Assembly (NCBI GenBank): GCA_965267535.1
Contig: OZ254082.1
Span: 4,030,001-4,094,000 of the forward strand
DNA from: CAXBNB01 sp965267535
GTDB taxonomy: Bacteria > Bacteroidota > Bacteroidia > Cytophagales > Cyclobacteriaceae
Length of the DNA: 64,000 nucleotides
Direction of reading: 5' to 3'
In this document: in pieces, positions 18,089-28,016 of the stretch
Numbering within the stretch: position 1 is the stretch's first letter
Layout: every line of letters begins with the position of its first letter
The notes under the pieces: model-generated
What the model saw: only the letters and a program-made list of their open reading frames with translations
What the model was told of the DNA's origin: nothing
The model's database searches: none
Position numbers and translations under genes: made by a program

Positions 18089-18433
18089 TTACTTTACAAG
18101 TACTGTCTTTTTCATCAGGTATACATCGTTGGCTACTTCGAAAGAGTATTTACCGGCAGGCAACTTCGACAAGTTGTATTTCTTTTTTACTTCAGTCTGA
18201 TCCTTTACTTTTTCTCCGTAAACCTTCACACCGTTTGCGTCATATATAGTGATTTGTACTTTTTCTCCTTCCAGTTTTTCAAAGTTCATGTACACGCTCT
18301 TGTTACCCAGCGGGGTTACTTTCACGTTGAGGTAGTCGCTGTTTTCTACTTTTTTGTTACCTCCTGCTACTGCTACAGATGAGATCAAAAGCAATCCTGC
18401 GATCAATCCCTTGGTGAAAATTGTTGTTTTCAT
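18089..18433 (-). CDS. Small secreted beta-rich protein
   Basis: From ATG 18433 this is a 114-residue protein with a clear signal peptide (KGLIAGLLLISSVAVAGG). The mature part is a single beta-sandwich-like unit: VQITIYDANGVKVYGEK, then YNLSKLPAGKYSFEV and a final KKTVLVK strand. This resembles DUF3244 proteins and type IX sorting domains, but the unit makes up most of the protein and has no cargo ahead of it, so it is probably not a sorting tag. An open frame extends upstream to 18475, but the signal peptide fixes the start. Function unknown. Confidence 0.8.
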   Translation of the reverse strand: MKTTIFTKGLIAGLLLISSVAVAGGNKKVENSDYLNVKVTPLGNKSVYMNFEKLEGEKVQITIYDANGVKVYGEKVKDQTEVKKKYNLSKLPAGKYSFEVANDVYLMKKTVLVK

Positions 18434-18756
18434 GTTGTTTGGTTTTTGTGTTTTTTTCGTTCGATTACATGGCAAGGATACGCACAGTCCGGGGGCTTGT
18501 AAACCAAAAACCGGTGAATTGACGATTTTAGAAGGTGGGCTTTAGAATAATCAGGCCGACCTGAAAACCCTGTTTTGAGATTCTTTTCACCGTACCCAAA
18601 TCCGTAATAATAGGGTCATAATCGCTTAAAAAGGGCATAATATCGACGAGGAAGCAAACAGATTTCTCAGACATTCTTTGCTCAGTTTGATCTTTCTCTC
18701 CTGGATTTTTCTTTATCCTTGCTTAAGACAAACGCCCTCACTCTAAAAAATAAAGC
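18434..18756. other. 323-base intergenic region between divergent genes
   Basis: It separates the minus-strand secreted protein from the plus-strand LOG gene. On each side I see a TATCCTTG (near -7 TANNTTTG): 18473-18480 on the minus strand, 40 bases from its ATG, and 18714-18721 on the plus strand, 36 bases from its ATG. Each has a TTG/TTTG 24 bases upstream, slightly longer than the usual 17-23. No further gene or RNA is evident. Confidence 0.4.
18686..18721 (+). promoter_or_regulatory. Candidate promoter of the LOG-family gene
   Basis: TTTG (18686-18689), 24 bases, then TATCCTTG (18714-18721): one mismatch to the Bacteroidota -7 box and a slightly long spacer. The ATG is 36 bases downstream. 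Confidence 0.3.
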
Positions 18757-19338
18757 ATGAAAAGTATATGTGTATTTTGCGGCTCTTCTATGGGGAACGA
18801 TCCTTCTTTTAGCAAAACAGCTTTTGACCTGGGAAAAACACTGGCTCAAAAACGCATTTCACTGGTATACGGAGGTGCTAAAGTAGGACTTATGGGACAG
18901 ACAGCTCTCGGAGCGGCCAGACACGGCGGCAAAGTGATAGGTGTAATTCCCGGTTTTTTGGATCAGGTAGAAATAACCAACAACGAAGCAGACGAATTAT
19001 ACCAGACTACATCCATGCACGAACGTAAAATGAAAATGGTTGAGCTTTCGGAGGGGTTTATTGCTCTACCCGGTGGGTTTGGTACTATGGACGAACTGTG
19101 CGAAATTCTGACCTGGGCACAGCTTGGTCTTGTGAAACACCCTGTAGGCCTGCTCAACATAGACGGCTACTTCGATCACCTGCTTGCTCTATTTGAACAC
19201 ATGAGTACTAAAGATTTACTCAAACCCAAAGACAAAGAAAGATTGCTGCACGACACCCATATAGATAAGCTGCTAGAAAAGATGGAAGCGTATACGCCGG
19301 ACAACAATAGCTTTATCGACAAGCTTAACCTGAGCTAA
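18757..19338 (+). CDS. LOG family protein (cytokinin-type phosphoribohydrolase, TIGR00730)
   Basis: This 193-residue Rossmann-fold protein has the family signature PGGFGTMDELCEILTWAQLG (about residues 105-124) and the N-terminal ICVFCGSSMG phosphate loop. LOG enzymes release the free base and ribose 5-phosphate from nucleoside 5'-monophosphates (cytokinin nucleotides in plants and some bacteria, AMP in others). The ERKMKMVELSEGFIALPGG stretch supplies the catalytic Arg and Glu region. The physiological substrate here is unknown. It is a single-gene unit followed by a hairpin. Confidence 0.9.
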   Translation: MKSICVFCGSSMGNDPSFSKTAFDLGKTLAQKRISLVYGGAKVGLMGQTALGAARHGGKVIGVIPGFLDQVEITNNEADELYQTTSMHERKMKMVELSEGFIALPGGFGTMDELCEILTWAQLGLVKHPVGLLNIDGYFDHLLALFEHMSTKDLLKPKDKERLLHDTHIDKLLEKMEAYTPDNNSFIDKLNLS

Positions 19339-19355
19339 CAGCAGTGTTCGGTTAT

Positions 19356-19387
19356 TCCCCGGTAGGTCCAACTAACCGTACCGGGGG
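19356..19387 (+). terminator. GC-rich hairpin between convergent genes
   Basis: CCCCGGTA (19357-19364) pairs with TACCGGGG (19379-19386), 18 bases after the LOG stop. There is no T-run on either strand, so termination is uncertain. The loop begins with GGTCCAACT, which recurs at 19404-19412. Confidence 0.35.
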
Positions 19388-19439
19388 ATTCACCAACCAA
19401 ACCGGTCCAACTCCGGCTATATCATTCAAAGCTTGCACA

Positions 19440-20039
19440 CTAGAGCCTTGCCAGCAGTTTTTCCTGCGGCATTTCCTTATGCTGAGGGTGAAGAAGGCGG
19501 ACGCTTTTTTCCAAAACACCCACATGCTTCTCCATCCTCCTCATATACCTGTACACCAGGGTGTGCATCAGGTACAATTGGCTGTCGAGTGAGTAGATGC
19601 CGGAAACCTTGGTCAGAGTCACTTTCTTGGTTTCCAGCTCTCTCAGATACAAGCAATTGTCATTCATAAACTTTGCAAACGACCGTCCGCTGTAGTTTTT
19701 ACTAAATCGTCTTAGCTTTTTCAGCAAGCGACCGTATTCTTTTTTACTGCAATATTTGTTTGTGTTAGGGTTAGTCAGTATTTCCTGCACCAGCACATTG
19801 TAGCGCTGCACCAGATCAAGCACTTCATCTGCATACTCCCTTATTTCCTCATTGGTACAAAAAGAAGCCAGACCTCCATACCCTTTCAGGTCTTTGGATA
19901 CTCCCATCCACTGACCTGCCACAAACCGATATTCCTCCTCTATAGACACCATCTTCTGGCCATCGCCTGCCAGCCCATCAGCCATAGCCGACAGCTGCAT
20001 GACTAGAGCGATAACCCAAATGCGTATTGAGTGCGTCAT
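19440..20039 (-). CDS. Hypothetical secreted or periplasmic helical protein
   Basis: Starting at ATG 20039 the protein is 199 residues with a short signal-like N-terminus (IRIWVIALVMQLSAMADG). The frame stays open to 20117, but that would put 26 polar residues before the signal. The mature part is helical and basic (RLLKKLRRFSKNYSGR), with Cys at two places and no known motif. Function unknown. It is convergent with the LOG gene. Confidence 0.65.
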   Translation of the reverse strand: MTHSIRIWVIALVMQLSAMADGLAGDGQKMVSIEEEYRFVAGQWMGVSKDLKGYGGLASFCTNEEIREYADEVLDLVQRYNVLVQEILTNPNTNKYCSKKEYGRLLKKLRRFSKNYSGRSFAKFMNDNCLYLRELETKKVTLTKVSGIYSLDSQLYLMHTLVYRYMRRMEKHVGVLEKSVRLLHPQHKEMPQEKLLARL

Positions 20040-20218
20040 TTCTCGTTTGTTTACATGACAAAAGTAGACAGGGGGATCATGTGCCGCCATCATGAAATAA
20101 GGGTAATTTTCAGCCATGGATTCTATGGATACCTCCTATCCGTAAAAACACCGCTAATTCAACTCTGCACACAACCCGCATGTATTTCCTTTTAGCTTCA
20201 CAATAAAAAACAAGGGTT

Positions 20219-20300
20219 TCTCTGCAGCAGAGAATTCATTTTTCTGCTCACGCAGGTCTTTATTCTAAGAAAATCAGACTATATTTTCCTGCAGGAAAAT
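20219..20300. promoter_or_regulatory. Two palindromes upstream of the DUF2851 gene
   Basis: TCTCTGC-A-GCAGAGA (about 20219-20233) and the perfect 18-base palindrome ATTTTCCTGCAGGAAAAT (20283-20300) lie in the 317-base divergent gap 20040-20356. Both are centred near CTGCAG. They look like binding sites for a dimeric regulator; the rest of this gap holds no gene. Confidence 0.45.
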
Positions 20301-20356
20301 TCCTTCTTGCATTCTACCAGCTATTTCGTGTGATTTCACCCTTCTAAACACAAAAC

Positions 20357-21649
20357 ATGAAAGAAGCTTTTTTACACTTTATCTGGCAGTTTCAGCAATT
20401 CAACAAAAATCAACTTCTCACTTCCGATGGCGATCCAGTATCGATATTTGCCACAGGACATCACAATCCTCATGCTGGGCCGGATTTTTTGGAAGGAAAA
20501 ATCCAAATCGCTGACATCACCTGGCACGGCCAGATAGAGATTCACACTAAATCGAGTGAATGGAACCGACACGGACACCAACAAGACCCGGCTTACAACA
20601 ATGTGATTCTTCATGTAGTGTGGGAAAACGACCAACCGGTATACACCCAGGCCAACAAACCCATACCTACTCTGGAGCTCAAAACCCGGGTAAGCAGGCA
20701 AATCATAGACCAGTGCAGCCAGCTGCTCAATAGCCCCGAGTCCATCCCCTGCAGCAACCACCTACCGAGCACTCCTCCGCTGCATATTACTACCATGCAA
20801 CAATATGCTACCATAGAGCGGCTAAAGCACAAAGCCGAAGCGGTGCTAGAAACCCATCAGCACACCAACAACAGTTGGGAAGAAACTGCCTATAGAATAC
20901 TTGCCCGAAACTACGGCTTCAAAACCAACAGCGATCCCTTTGCCGAACTTGCCCGAAGGCTTCCGCTCAAATACCTGATCAAACATGCTCAAAACCTGCT
21001 TCAGGTAGAAGCTCTGCTATTTGGCATGGCGGGCTACCTGCATCAGCAGCCCACCGACAACTACCACAGCCAACTCATGAACGAATATGCTTTTCTGGCT
21101 AAAAAGTATAAACTGGAAGGACATGAGTTAGACGCTCACCGCTGGAAATTTCTCCGACTCAGACCGGCCAACTTCCCTACCGTAAGGCTAGCGCAGCTGG
21201 CGGCATTTATCCACCACACCCCACATATATTCGATACCTTTCTGTCTTTTTCTGACAAAAGCCAGTGGAGCACGCTTTTCCAAACCAAACCCTCGCCCTA
21301 CTGGCAAAAACATTACAATTTTGGCAAACCTTCGGCCAAACTACTGCACGGCATGGGATCCAGCAGCTCGGACAACATCCTGATAAACTCCTGTGTACCA
21401 CTACTTGCCGCATACAGTATACACATCAATGAACCCGAATACATGGATAAAGCGACTCATTTGCTCGAAAACCTAAAGCCCGAATCCAACCACATTACGA
21501 AAAAATGGAAAGAAAGAGGCGTTGACTCTGTAAATGCATTTGACTCGCAGGCTCTGATAGAAATCTACAATCGGTATTGTTTGAAAAAGAGATGCCTTTC
21601 GTGTAAAATTGGGGTAGGAATTATCCACCAAAAATGCCGCTCAACCTGA
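20357..21649 (+). CDS. DUF2851 family protein
   Basis: This 430-residue protein carries the DUF2851 N-terminal signature: LHFIWQFQQFNKNQLLTSDG, then HNPHAGPDFLEGKIQIADITWHG and EIHTKSSEWNRHGH. These invariant His, Asp, Glu and Lys residues have the look of a nuclease-like core, but no activity is established for the family. It is typical of Bacteroidota. Its C-terminus has a Cys pair (KKRCLSCK). It overlaps the following membrane protein gene by 16 bases. Confidence 0.85.
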   Translation: MKEAFLHFIWQFQQFNKNQLLTSDGDPVSIFATGHHNPHAGPDFLEGKIQIADITWHGQIEIHTKSSEWNRHGHQQDPAYNNVILHVVWENDQPVYTQANKPIPTLELKTRVSRQIIDQCSQLLNSPESIPCSNHLPSTPPLHITTMQQYATIERLKHKAEAVLETHQHTNNSWEETAYRILARNYGFKTNSDPFAELARRLPLKYLIKHAQNLLQVEALLFGMAGYLHQQPTDNYHSQLMNEYAFLAKKYKLEGHELDAHRWKFLRLRPANFPTVRLAQLAAFIHHTPHIFDTFLSFSDKSQWSTLFQTKPSPYWQKHYNFGKPSAKLLHGMGSSSSDNILINSCVPLLAAYSIHINEPEYMDKATHLLENLKPESNHITKKWKERGVDSVNAFDSQALIEIYNRYCLKKRCLSCKIGVGIIHQKCRST

Positions 21650-22878
21650 CCTTAACGTATGCACTACACCTGCTCCTTTGGACGGGAGCTGGTTATATAG
21701 TATACCAGAAAACCAAAGAGAGTCCCATCCGGCCTTTTATACTTCCGGCACTGGTTTTTAAGCTGTTTGCAACGATCGCTATAGGACTTATTTACAAATA
21801 CCATTATGAGGAACAGGGCGACATCTTTGGATTCTACGAACTGGGCAAAGCATTAGCCGACCTTCCTCCAGCAGAGCATCTGCGTCAGGTATTTCTCACT
21901 TCTATCCCTTACGATCAGCGTAGCGTACTACCCATAGTCAAAATAAGCAGCCTCATACTCCGCTTTACAGCACAGGATTTCTGGCTGGCATCCTGCTATT
22001 TTTCGTTGTTTAGCTTTAGTTGTGCTACATACCTTACTCATCAGCTGGCCATGCTGCACCGATCACTCAGGCTACCGGCCTGTCTGGCATTTTTATTTTA
22101 CCCTTCGGTTGTATTTTGGTCTTCGGGCATGCTCAAAGAAAGCATCGTCTTTGGCTTGCTCACTTTTATGAGCGGAGTATACGTACAGGCTGGTCTGCGT
22201 TCGCGCCCCAATGCGGTTTTACTCCTGGCACTACTTCCTGCAGGGTGGCTAATCCTTCTGCTCAAATATTACATAGCGGCCGCTTTTATTCCATTGCTGA
22301 TCTGGCTGGGCACTATTGCTCTGTTGCAGAAGTATGCGCCCGAATGGAAAACCCAAAAGCGGTATTATGTATTCTTACTGGGCATAGTATTGATTGTGGG
22401 CTACTGGGTATCTCAGGCACAATACAATCTGGCTCCTACACGAATTTCACAAATCATCCATCAGCATCAAGAGGAAATTTTACAAATCACACCTCCGGAA
22501 AACCGCATTTACTACGCCCCTCCCCAAACCTGGGCACACTCACTTCTCAACATCGCCAGAGCAGTTTTTGCGGGTCTTTTTAGACCTTTGCTCCCGGCTA
22601 CTTCCTGGCTCCAAATGCTAGCATCTGCAGAAAATATTACACTTGTACTACTAGCCTTATGGAGCATTAAATACCATAAAAACATAACCACTGGAAATAA
22701 TCTTATCTTGATGAGTATAGCTGCATACGTGGCAACCCTGGCTGCACTACTCGCCTATGCTTCCCCCAGTCTGGGCACTCTGGTACGCTACAAAGTATAC
22801 TATATGCCCATATTGCTACTATACATACTATACAACCACCCACTGCTTTTCCTCTTTCAGAAAAAAACACCGTCTTGA
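21634..22878 (+). CDS. Polytopic membrane protein of unknown function
   Basis: This 414-residue protein has about ten membrane helices spread over its length, with a soluble loop near 260-300 (SQIIHQHQEEILQITPPENR). The layout resembles EpsG/oligosaccharide-polymerase or GT39-like proteins, with FYPSVVFWSSGMLKESIVFG matching a motif seen in such putative glycan membrane proteins, but I cannot assign a function. It starts within the end of the DUF2851 gene. Confidence 0.75.
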   Translation: MPLNLTLTYALHLLLWTGAGYIVYQKTKESPIRPFILPALVFKLFATIAIGLIYKYHYEEQGDIFGFYELGKALADLPPAEHLRQVFLTSIPYDQRSVLPIVKISSLILRFTAQDFWLASCYFSLFSFSCATYLTHQLAMLHRSLRLPACLAFLFYPSVVFWSSGMLKESIVFGLLTFMSGVYVQAGLRSRPNAVLLLALLPAGWLILLLKYYIAAAFIPLLIWLGTIALLQKYAPEWKTQKRYYVFLLGIVLIVGYWVSQAQYNLAPTRISQIIHQHQEEILQITPPENRIYYAPPQTWAHSLLNIARAVFAGLFRPLLPATSWLQMLASAENITLVLLALWSIKYHKNITTGNNLILMSIAAYVATLAALLAYASPSLGTLVRYKVYYMPILLLYILYNHPLLFLFQKKTPS

Positions 22879-22958
22879 GTTGGATATACACCAGACTTGC
22901 ACATCAGGTAAGGAATTGCATTTTCGTGTTCCTAGTTTTTTTTGATTAGATTTATTAT

Positions 22959-23882
22959 GTGCATAATAACATCAAAAACAGTATAAGAAAATATTTCGGA
23001 TTTTCAGAATCAGAAACCAATGGATTTATCATTCTTATACCATGCATTGTGCTTTTCCTACTTACACCCACACTTATCAAGTCTTATTTAAAATACACCC
23101 AACCCATAGATGACGACCTAACCGCCTTTAAAGAATGGGTGAAAAACACTGAAAATCAAATCACCATTAAGAAAGCGAAAGTTGAAAAAAGCCTCGTATT
23201 GTTCCGTTTCGACCCCAACACAGCCTCAGCACAACAATTCTATCAATTAGGCTTTCCCTCCTATATCGGCGACCGGATAATCAACTATCGCAACAAAGGC
23301 GGCTCCTTTTCAATCAAAGCAGATCTGAAAAAAATATACGGCATTGACACCAACCATGTAAACCGGCTATGGCCTTACATTGACCTACCCCTGACCCGGG
23401 AAACAAAAACCACGGCCACACATCAGCCTCTCCAAAAGCCCTCCAACATAGCCAAACCCACGGCGGTAAAACAAGACATAAATAAAGCTACTGCAGATTC
23501 ACTGCAGCGCATCAGGGGCATAGGGCCCGTGCTGTCTATGCGCATTGTGAAGTACCGCGAAAGTCTGGGAGGCTTTATTCACTTAAATCAACTGCACGAA
23601 GTATACGGGCTGAATGAAGTCGTTATCTCTAAAATAGAAGAAAAGTACAAGGCAGACAGTCTGACCATAAAACGCCTGTCCATCAATACTGATAATGTAA
23701 AACTACTCGCAAAACACCCCTACATACCCTACAACCTGGCACGTGTAGTAGTAGCCTACCGCCATCAGCACGGCGACTACACCACTCCCCATGAACTGAA
23801 AAACATCAAGATCATGACAGATTCTATTTTTCAGAAAATCAGCCCTTACCTATCGGCTCAGCCTCCGGCAGTGCTCCAGTAA
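22959..23882 (+). CDS. Helix-hairpin-helix (ComEA-like) membrane-anchored protein
   Basis: This 307-residue protein has one membrane helix (about 22-42, FIILIPCIVLFLLTPTLI) followed by three HHH-type units: FDPNTASAQQFYQLGFPSYIGDRI, DINKATADSLQRIRGIGPVLSMRIVKYRES (the best match, with GIGPV) and the weaker YIPYNLARVVVAYR. HHH domains bind DNA backbone non-specifically, and membrane-anchored ComEA has this layout, so DNA uptake or surface DNA binding is possible. The start is GTG; no in-frame ATG fits. It stands alone ahead of the large helicase gene. Confidence 0.8.
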   Translation: MHNNIKNSIRKYFGFSESETNGFIILIPCIVLFLLTPTLIKSYLKYTQPIDDDLTAFKEWVKNTENQITIKKAKVEKSLVLFRFDPNTASAQQFYQLGFPSYIGDRIINYRNKGGSFSIKADLKKIYGIDTNHVNRLWPYIDLPLTRETKTTATHQPLQKPSNIAKPTAVKQDINKATADSLQRIRGIGPVLSMRIVKYRESLGGFIHLNQLHEVYGLNEVVISKIEEKYKADSLTIKRLSINTDNVKLLAKHPYIPYNLARVVVAYRHQHGDYTTPHELKNIKIMTDSIFQKISPYLSAQPPAVLQ

Positions 23883-23978
23883 CTTTTACCGCACGACTGG
23901 TCACAGCTTCAATTTCCATTTGAAATATGGAAAAAGAATCCTTGCCTTTCTATATTACATATTGAACTTTGTGCGTGC

Positions 23979-26900
23979 ATGAGAACCATCCTTCAATCTT
24001 ACTTACGAAGACTTACCAACCTGTCGGGCAACAGCCGCTCCATATTACTCACACGGCTGCTTTCCGAGCAGTTTATCGACATTCACGACTTCAATTATGC
24101 ACTAAATGAGCCCTCTTTTGGCATAGTATCTCAGTTAATCGCACGAAAAAGCAAAATCACACTTTGTGATGTGCAAAACAGCCGCGACGAATCATCAAAC
24201 AAGCTATCGTCTCGATTGAGAAAGCTAAAACGTATAGAACATCTGGTGTTTGAAGAAAGAGGCGCCCGCGACCTGTACATAGGATGGCCATTTGTAAAAG
24301 GAAAATTTTCGGACGGCACACTCGTCAGGTGTCCGTTGTTGTTTTTTCCCGTGACGCTCGATCACGACAACCAGCAATGGCACCTCAAACTACGCAAGGA
24401 TGTAAACATCACACTCAACAAATCCTTTCTGCTGGCTTATGCTTTTTACAACGAACAAAAAGCAGATGAAGAGTTGCTGGAAAGGGTGTTTGACGACTTT
24501 GACAAAGAGAGCAAGGGATTTCGAACTGAGCTTTACGAATTGTTGAAATCCTCAAACCTGGAAATACACTTCAATCAGGATAATTTTACCGACGAGTTAG
24601 TCGCTTTTGACAACTACAGCCGCAAACAACTGGAAGATACCGAGCGAAACGGCCAGTTAAAACTTTTTCCGCAGGCAGTACTGGGCATCTTTCCGCAGGC
24701 TGGCTCCTATCTTGTACCCGACTACCTCACCATGCTCGAAGATCCTCGACTGAAAAGCATGGAAGCCTTTTTTATGGAAAGAAAACTGGATACAGACGAT
24801 AACGACGACCCGTATTATTACCGTTTTCTTAAAAAAGTGCGGGAAGACCAAACCTTCACTCCTTTTAAGATGGATGCCTATCAGGAAAATGCCATCAAAG
24901 CGATAAAAAAAGGGAATTCGGTAGTAATACAGGGACCCCCGGGCACAGGCAAGTCTCAACTGATATGCAACCTGATCTGCGATTATATAGCGCTGGGTAA
25001 AAATGTACTGTTGGTGAGTCAAAAACGCGCTGCACTAGACGTAGTATTCCAGCGCCTGAAAGAAAAAGAACTGCACGATTTTATAGGACTGCTTCACGAT
25101 TTTAAAAACGACCGTAAGCCTATCTATGAACAAATCGCCTCGCAGGTAGATCAACTCGATAGCTATGTATCGCGCAACAACACGCTGGATGCCATACAGC
25201 TCGAGCGCAACTACCTCCAAACCAGCCGGCGCATAGACCAGCTCAGCGAAGAGTTTGAAGAATTTAAAACTGCTTTGTTTGATGACAAAGAATGCGGACT
25301 ATCTGTAAAAGAACTGTACCTGACCTCCAGCCCGCACCAGCCAGCCATTGCGCTCAATCAGGAATACCGAGAAATCAACTTCCATACAGCTGAGAGTTTT
25401 CTAAACAGACTCAAAGCCTATGCCCGCTATGCCGGCCTGTTTCTAATAGAAAACTACCCCTGGCGAAAGCGTAAATCTTTCTCCGGGCTGGGTGTATCAG
25501 ACCTGAAGGCCATTAAAAACATCTTACAGGAAATACCCAAATACCAGGAAAAAATTAAAGAACAGGCTTTACAGGTTGTAAATACCATGGTGGATATAGA
25601 AGATGCCATCACCATAGAAAACAACAAAGAAAACATTGGCAAGCTCTTCGAACTGATCAAAGACCCAAAAGTATACGAAAGCTTTGTCAGCCTGCTCAAC
25701 GACAAAAAAAACGATACCGACATCCAGTGGCTTTCGACATTTGAACGAAAGCTCATGCAGTTTTATAAGGGCGTAGGCCCTGAGCTTACCCTCGAATCCA
25801 GCGAGCTGGGGCGATTTCAGGAAGCCCTGGAGCGTAGCATCGATGCTCGCAAAGGACTGTTTGGCTGGCTACACTGGACGCTGTTTTCCAAAGACAAAAT
25901 ATTCATCACACGTGTGCTTGTAGCCAACCAGCTCAAAAGCAACAAACAGGGCTTTGACATTCTGGTGCAAATGGTTGACAATCGCCTCAACCTGGAACAC
26001 AACTTCACTGAGCTAAAAAGTCACCCCGGCTTGATTGACTTTCCGAAGGTGATCAAAAAAATAAATATACAAAACTGGTTTTTTTACCAAAAACAAGCCG
26101 TTTCTGCTAAAAAGCACTTCACCAGCATACGCCACTTAAGTGAGTACGTTTGGCCAAAATCCGGCGAACAGGAAGTTTTTAAAAGCCGCATCAACACTCT
26201 GCTTGATATTTTTAGCTTTCTACCTGAAAAAATGGCCGCATGGGGCAAATATTTTACCATCCAGAAACTCCGGGAAATATTTAACGACAACATATCCATA
26301 GAACTACTGGACAATGCCCTGACGCGCGATTTTGATTCTCTCTGTGAGTTTGACAGCCTCTACGAAAACTTTACCCCAACACAAAAAGCCATAGTAGCCA
26401 AACTACTGGAGGAAAACCCAAATCCTACACCCGAAGAATGGGCAGAGCTTTTTACCAATAGCCTAAAGCTGGCCTGGATTGATCACATCGAGCAAAAATA
26501 CCCGATACTGCGAGGCGTTTCGTCAAACAAACTGGAAGACTTACAAAGCGAACTACAGGAAGCAGTAAAGAAAAAACAGGCACTGAGCAACGAAATACTT
26601 CTACTCAAAGCCAGAGAGCGAGTGTATAAAAACGTAGAGTACAACCGACTAAACAATCGGGTAACCTACCGCGATGTATATCATCAGGTAACCAAAAAGA
26701 GGAGAATCTGGCCTGTACGAAAATTGATATCTCACTACCCCAGAGAAGTATTTGACCTGATTCCCTGCTGGCTGGCATCACCTGAATCGGCTTCTGCCAT
26801 TTTTCCCATGGACAAGATATTTGACCTGGTGATTTTCGACGAAGCTTCGCAGTGCTTTGCTGAAAACGGCCTCCCTGCTATGTATAGAGGAAAGCAGGTA

Positions 26901-28004
26901 GTAGTGGCAGGTGATGAAAAACAACTCAGACCCAATGACCTATACAAAGTAAGGTGGGAAGATGAAAACGAGGAAGAAATACCCGACCTGGATTTTGATT
27001 CTTTGCTTGACCTGTCCAGTCAATACCTGATGCAGGTATACTTAAACGGGCACTACCGCAGCAAAACACTCGACCTGATCTCTTTTTCGAACGAGCATTT
27101 CTACAAAAACAGACTGTCCTTATTGCCTGATTTTAATGTAATCAATAGCCGGGAGCCCGCCATAGAATACATCAAAACCGATGGCGTATGGGAAAACAAC
27201 ACCAACATAAACGAAACGTATGAAGTATGCCGTAGAGTTCGGGACTTGCTAAAGTCTCATCCCGACAAAGAAATCGGGATCGTAACCTTCAACGCCCGTC
27301 AGCAGCTCCTTATCCTCGAGCAATTGGATGAATTTGCACTGGCCGAAAATTTTACTCTGCCCGAATCCCTGATCGTAAAAAACATAGAAAACATACAGGG
27401 GGACGAAAAAGACATTATCATTTTTTCAATACTGTATGCTCCTGACAAAAACGGCAGAATGAATATGCAATTTGGTAGCTTAAATGCAGAAGGAGGCGAA
27501 AACCGACTGAATGTAGCCGTAACACGCGCCCGTGAAAAGGTAATTGTAGTATCGAGCATAGTGCCGCAGCAGCTAAACGTAGAAGACTCGAAAAATGAAG
27601 GCCCTAAACTCCTGAAAAAATACCTGGAATATGCGCAGACCGTCAGTCAGGGCGAGTTTACTCCTACTCCAAAAATGCAAAACCGATTTTCGCCATCGTG
27701 GTATCTGAAAAACAAACTGCAACAAGCCCGCTTTGCACACCCGGAGCTACAGCTCGACAGTCAGCTGCCTTTTGTGGATCTGGCTATAAAGGCGCAAAAT
27801 AAATATCAGGCTGCCGTACTAACTGACGATGACCTCTACTACGACAGTATTTCTGTAAAAGAAATGCATGTATACAAACCCTTTGCGCTGAGCTACAAAA
27901 ACTGGAAGTTTCTGGGACTGACCAGCCGCGAATACTGGCAAAATCCCGACAATGTGATCAGCAAAATAGATCACCTCTACTTAAAAACAGGCAGCAAAGC
28001 ATAG
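23979..28004 (+). CDS. Large SF1 (Upf1/DNA2-like) helicase with C-terminal nuclease-like domain
   Basis: The 1341-residue protein has Walker A QGPPGTGKSQ near 315, motif II FDEASQC near 953, motif III VVVAGDEKQLRPND near 975, motif V ENIQGDEKDIIIFS near 1135 and motif VI NRLNVAVTRAREK near 1180. About 630 mostly helical residues separate motifs I and II, far more than in Upf1. The N-terminal 280 residues and the C-terminal 120 (with LDSQLPFVDLAIKA and an F-L-E/D pattern) resemble DUF4011 helicases and a degenerate Vsr-like fold respectively. DNA or RNA substrate and role are unknown; some relatives belong to defence systems, but no partner genes are adjacent. Confidence 0.85.
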   Translation: MRTILQSYLRRLTNLSGNSRSILLTRLLSEQFIDIHDFNYALNEPSFGIVSQLIARKSKITLCDVQNSRDESSNKLSSRLRKLKRIEHLVFEERGARDLYIGWPFVKGKFSDGTLVRCPLLFFPVTLDHDNQQWHLKLRKDVNITLNKSFLLAYAFYNEQKADEELLERVFDDFDKESKGFRTELYELLKSSNLEIHFNQDNFTDELVAFDNYSRKQLEDTERNGQLKLFPQAVLGIFPQAGSYLVPDYLTMLEDPRLKSMEAFFMERKLDTDDNDDPYYYRFLKKVREDQTFTPFKMDAYQENAIKAIKKGNSVVIQGPPGTGKSQLICNLICDYIALGKNVLLVSQKRAALDVVFQRLKEKELHDFIGLLHDFKNDRKPIYEQIASQVDQLDSYVSRNNTLDAIQLERNYLQTSRRIDQLSEEFEEFKTALFDDKECGLSVKELYLTSSPHQPAIALNQEYREINFHTAESFLNRLKAYARYAGLFLIENYPWRKRKSFSGLGVSDLKAIKNILQEIPKYQEKIKEQALQVVNTMVDIEDAITIENNKENIGKLFELIKDPKVYESFVSLLNDKKNDTDIQWLSTFERKLMQFYKGVGPELTLESSELGRFQEALERSIDARKGLFGWLHWTLFSKDKIFITRVLVANQLKSNKQGFDILVQMVDNRLNLEHNFTELKSHPGLIDFPKVIKKINIQNWFFYQKQAVSAKKHFTSIRHLSEYVWPKSGEQEVFKSRINTLLDIFSFLPEKMAAWGKYFTIQKLREIFNDNISIELLDNALTRDFDSLCEFDSLYENFTPTQKAIVAKLLEENPNPTPEEWAELFTNSLKLAWIDHIEQKYPILRGVSSNKLEDLQSELQEAVKKKQALSNEILLLKARERVYKNVEYNRLNNRVTYRDVYHQVTKKRRIWPVRKLISHYPREVFDLIPCWLASPESASAIFPMDKIFDLVIFDEASQCFAENGLPAMYRGKQVVVAGDEKQLRPNDLYKVRWEDENEEEIPDLDFDSLLDLSSQYLMQVYLNGHYRSKTLDLISFSNEHFYKNRLSLLPDFNVINSREPAIEYIKTDGVWENNTNINETYEVCRRVRDLLKSHPDKEIGIVTFNARQQLLILEQLDEFALAENFTLPESLIVKNIENIQGDEKDIIIFSILYAPDKNGRMNMQFGSLNAEGGENRLNVAVTRAREKVIVVSSIVPQQLNVEDSKNEGPKLLKKYLEYAQTVSQGEFTPTPKMQNRFSPSWYLKNKLQQARFAHPELQLDSQLPFVDLAIKAQNKYQAAVLTDDDLYYDSISVKEMHVYKPFALSYKNWKFLGLTSREYWQNPDNVISKIDHLYLKTGSKA

Positions 28005-28016
28005 CCTTACAAAAAC

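Noticed and set aside
18089..18433. Small secreted protein as a type IX sorting domain
   Set aside because: The beta unit makes up nearly the whole mature protein, leaving no cargo, so a sorting tag is unlikely.
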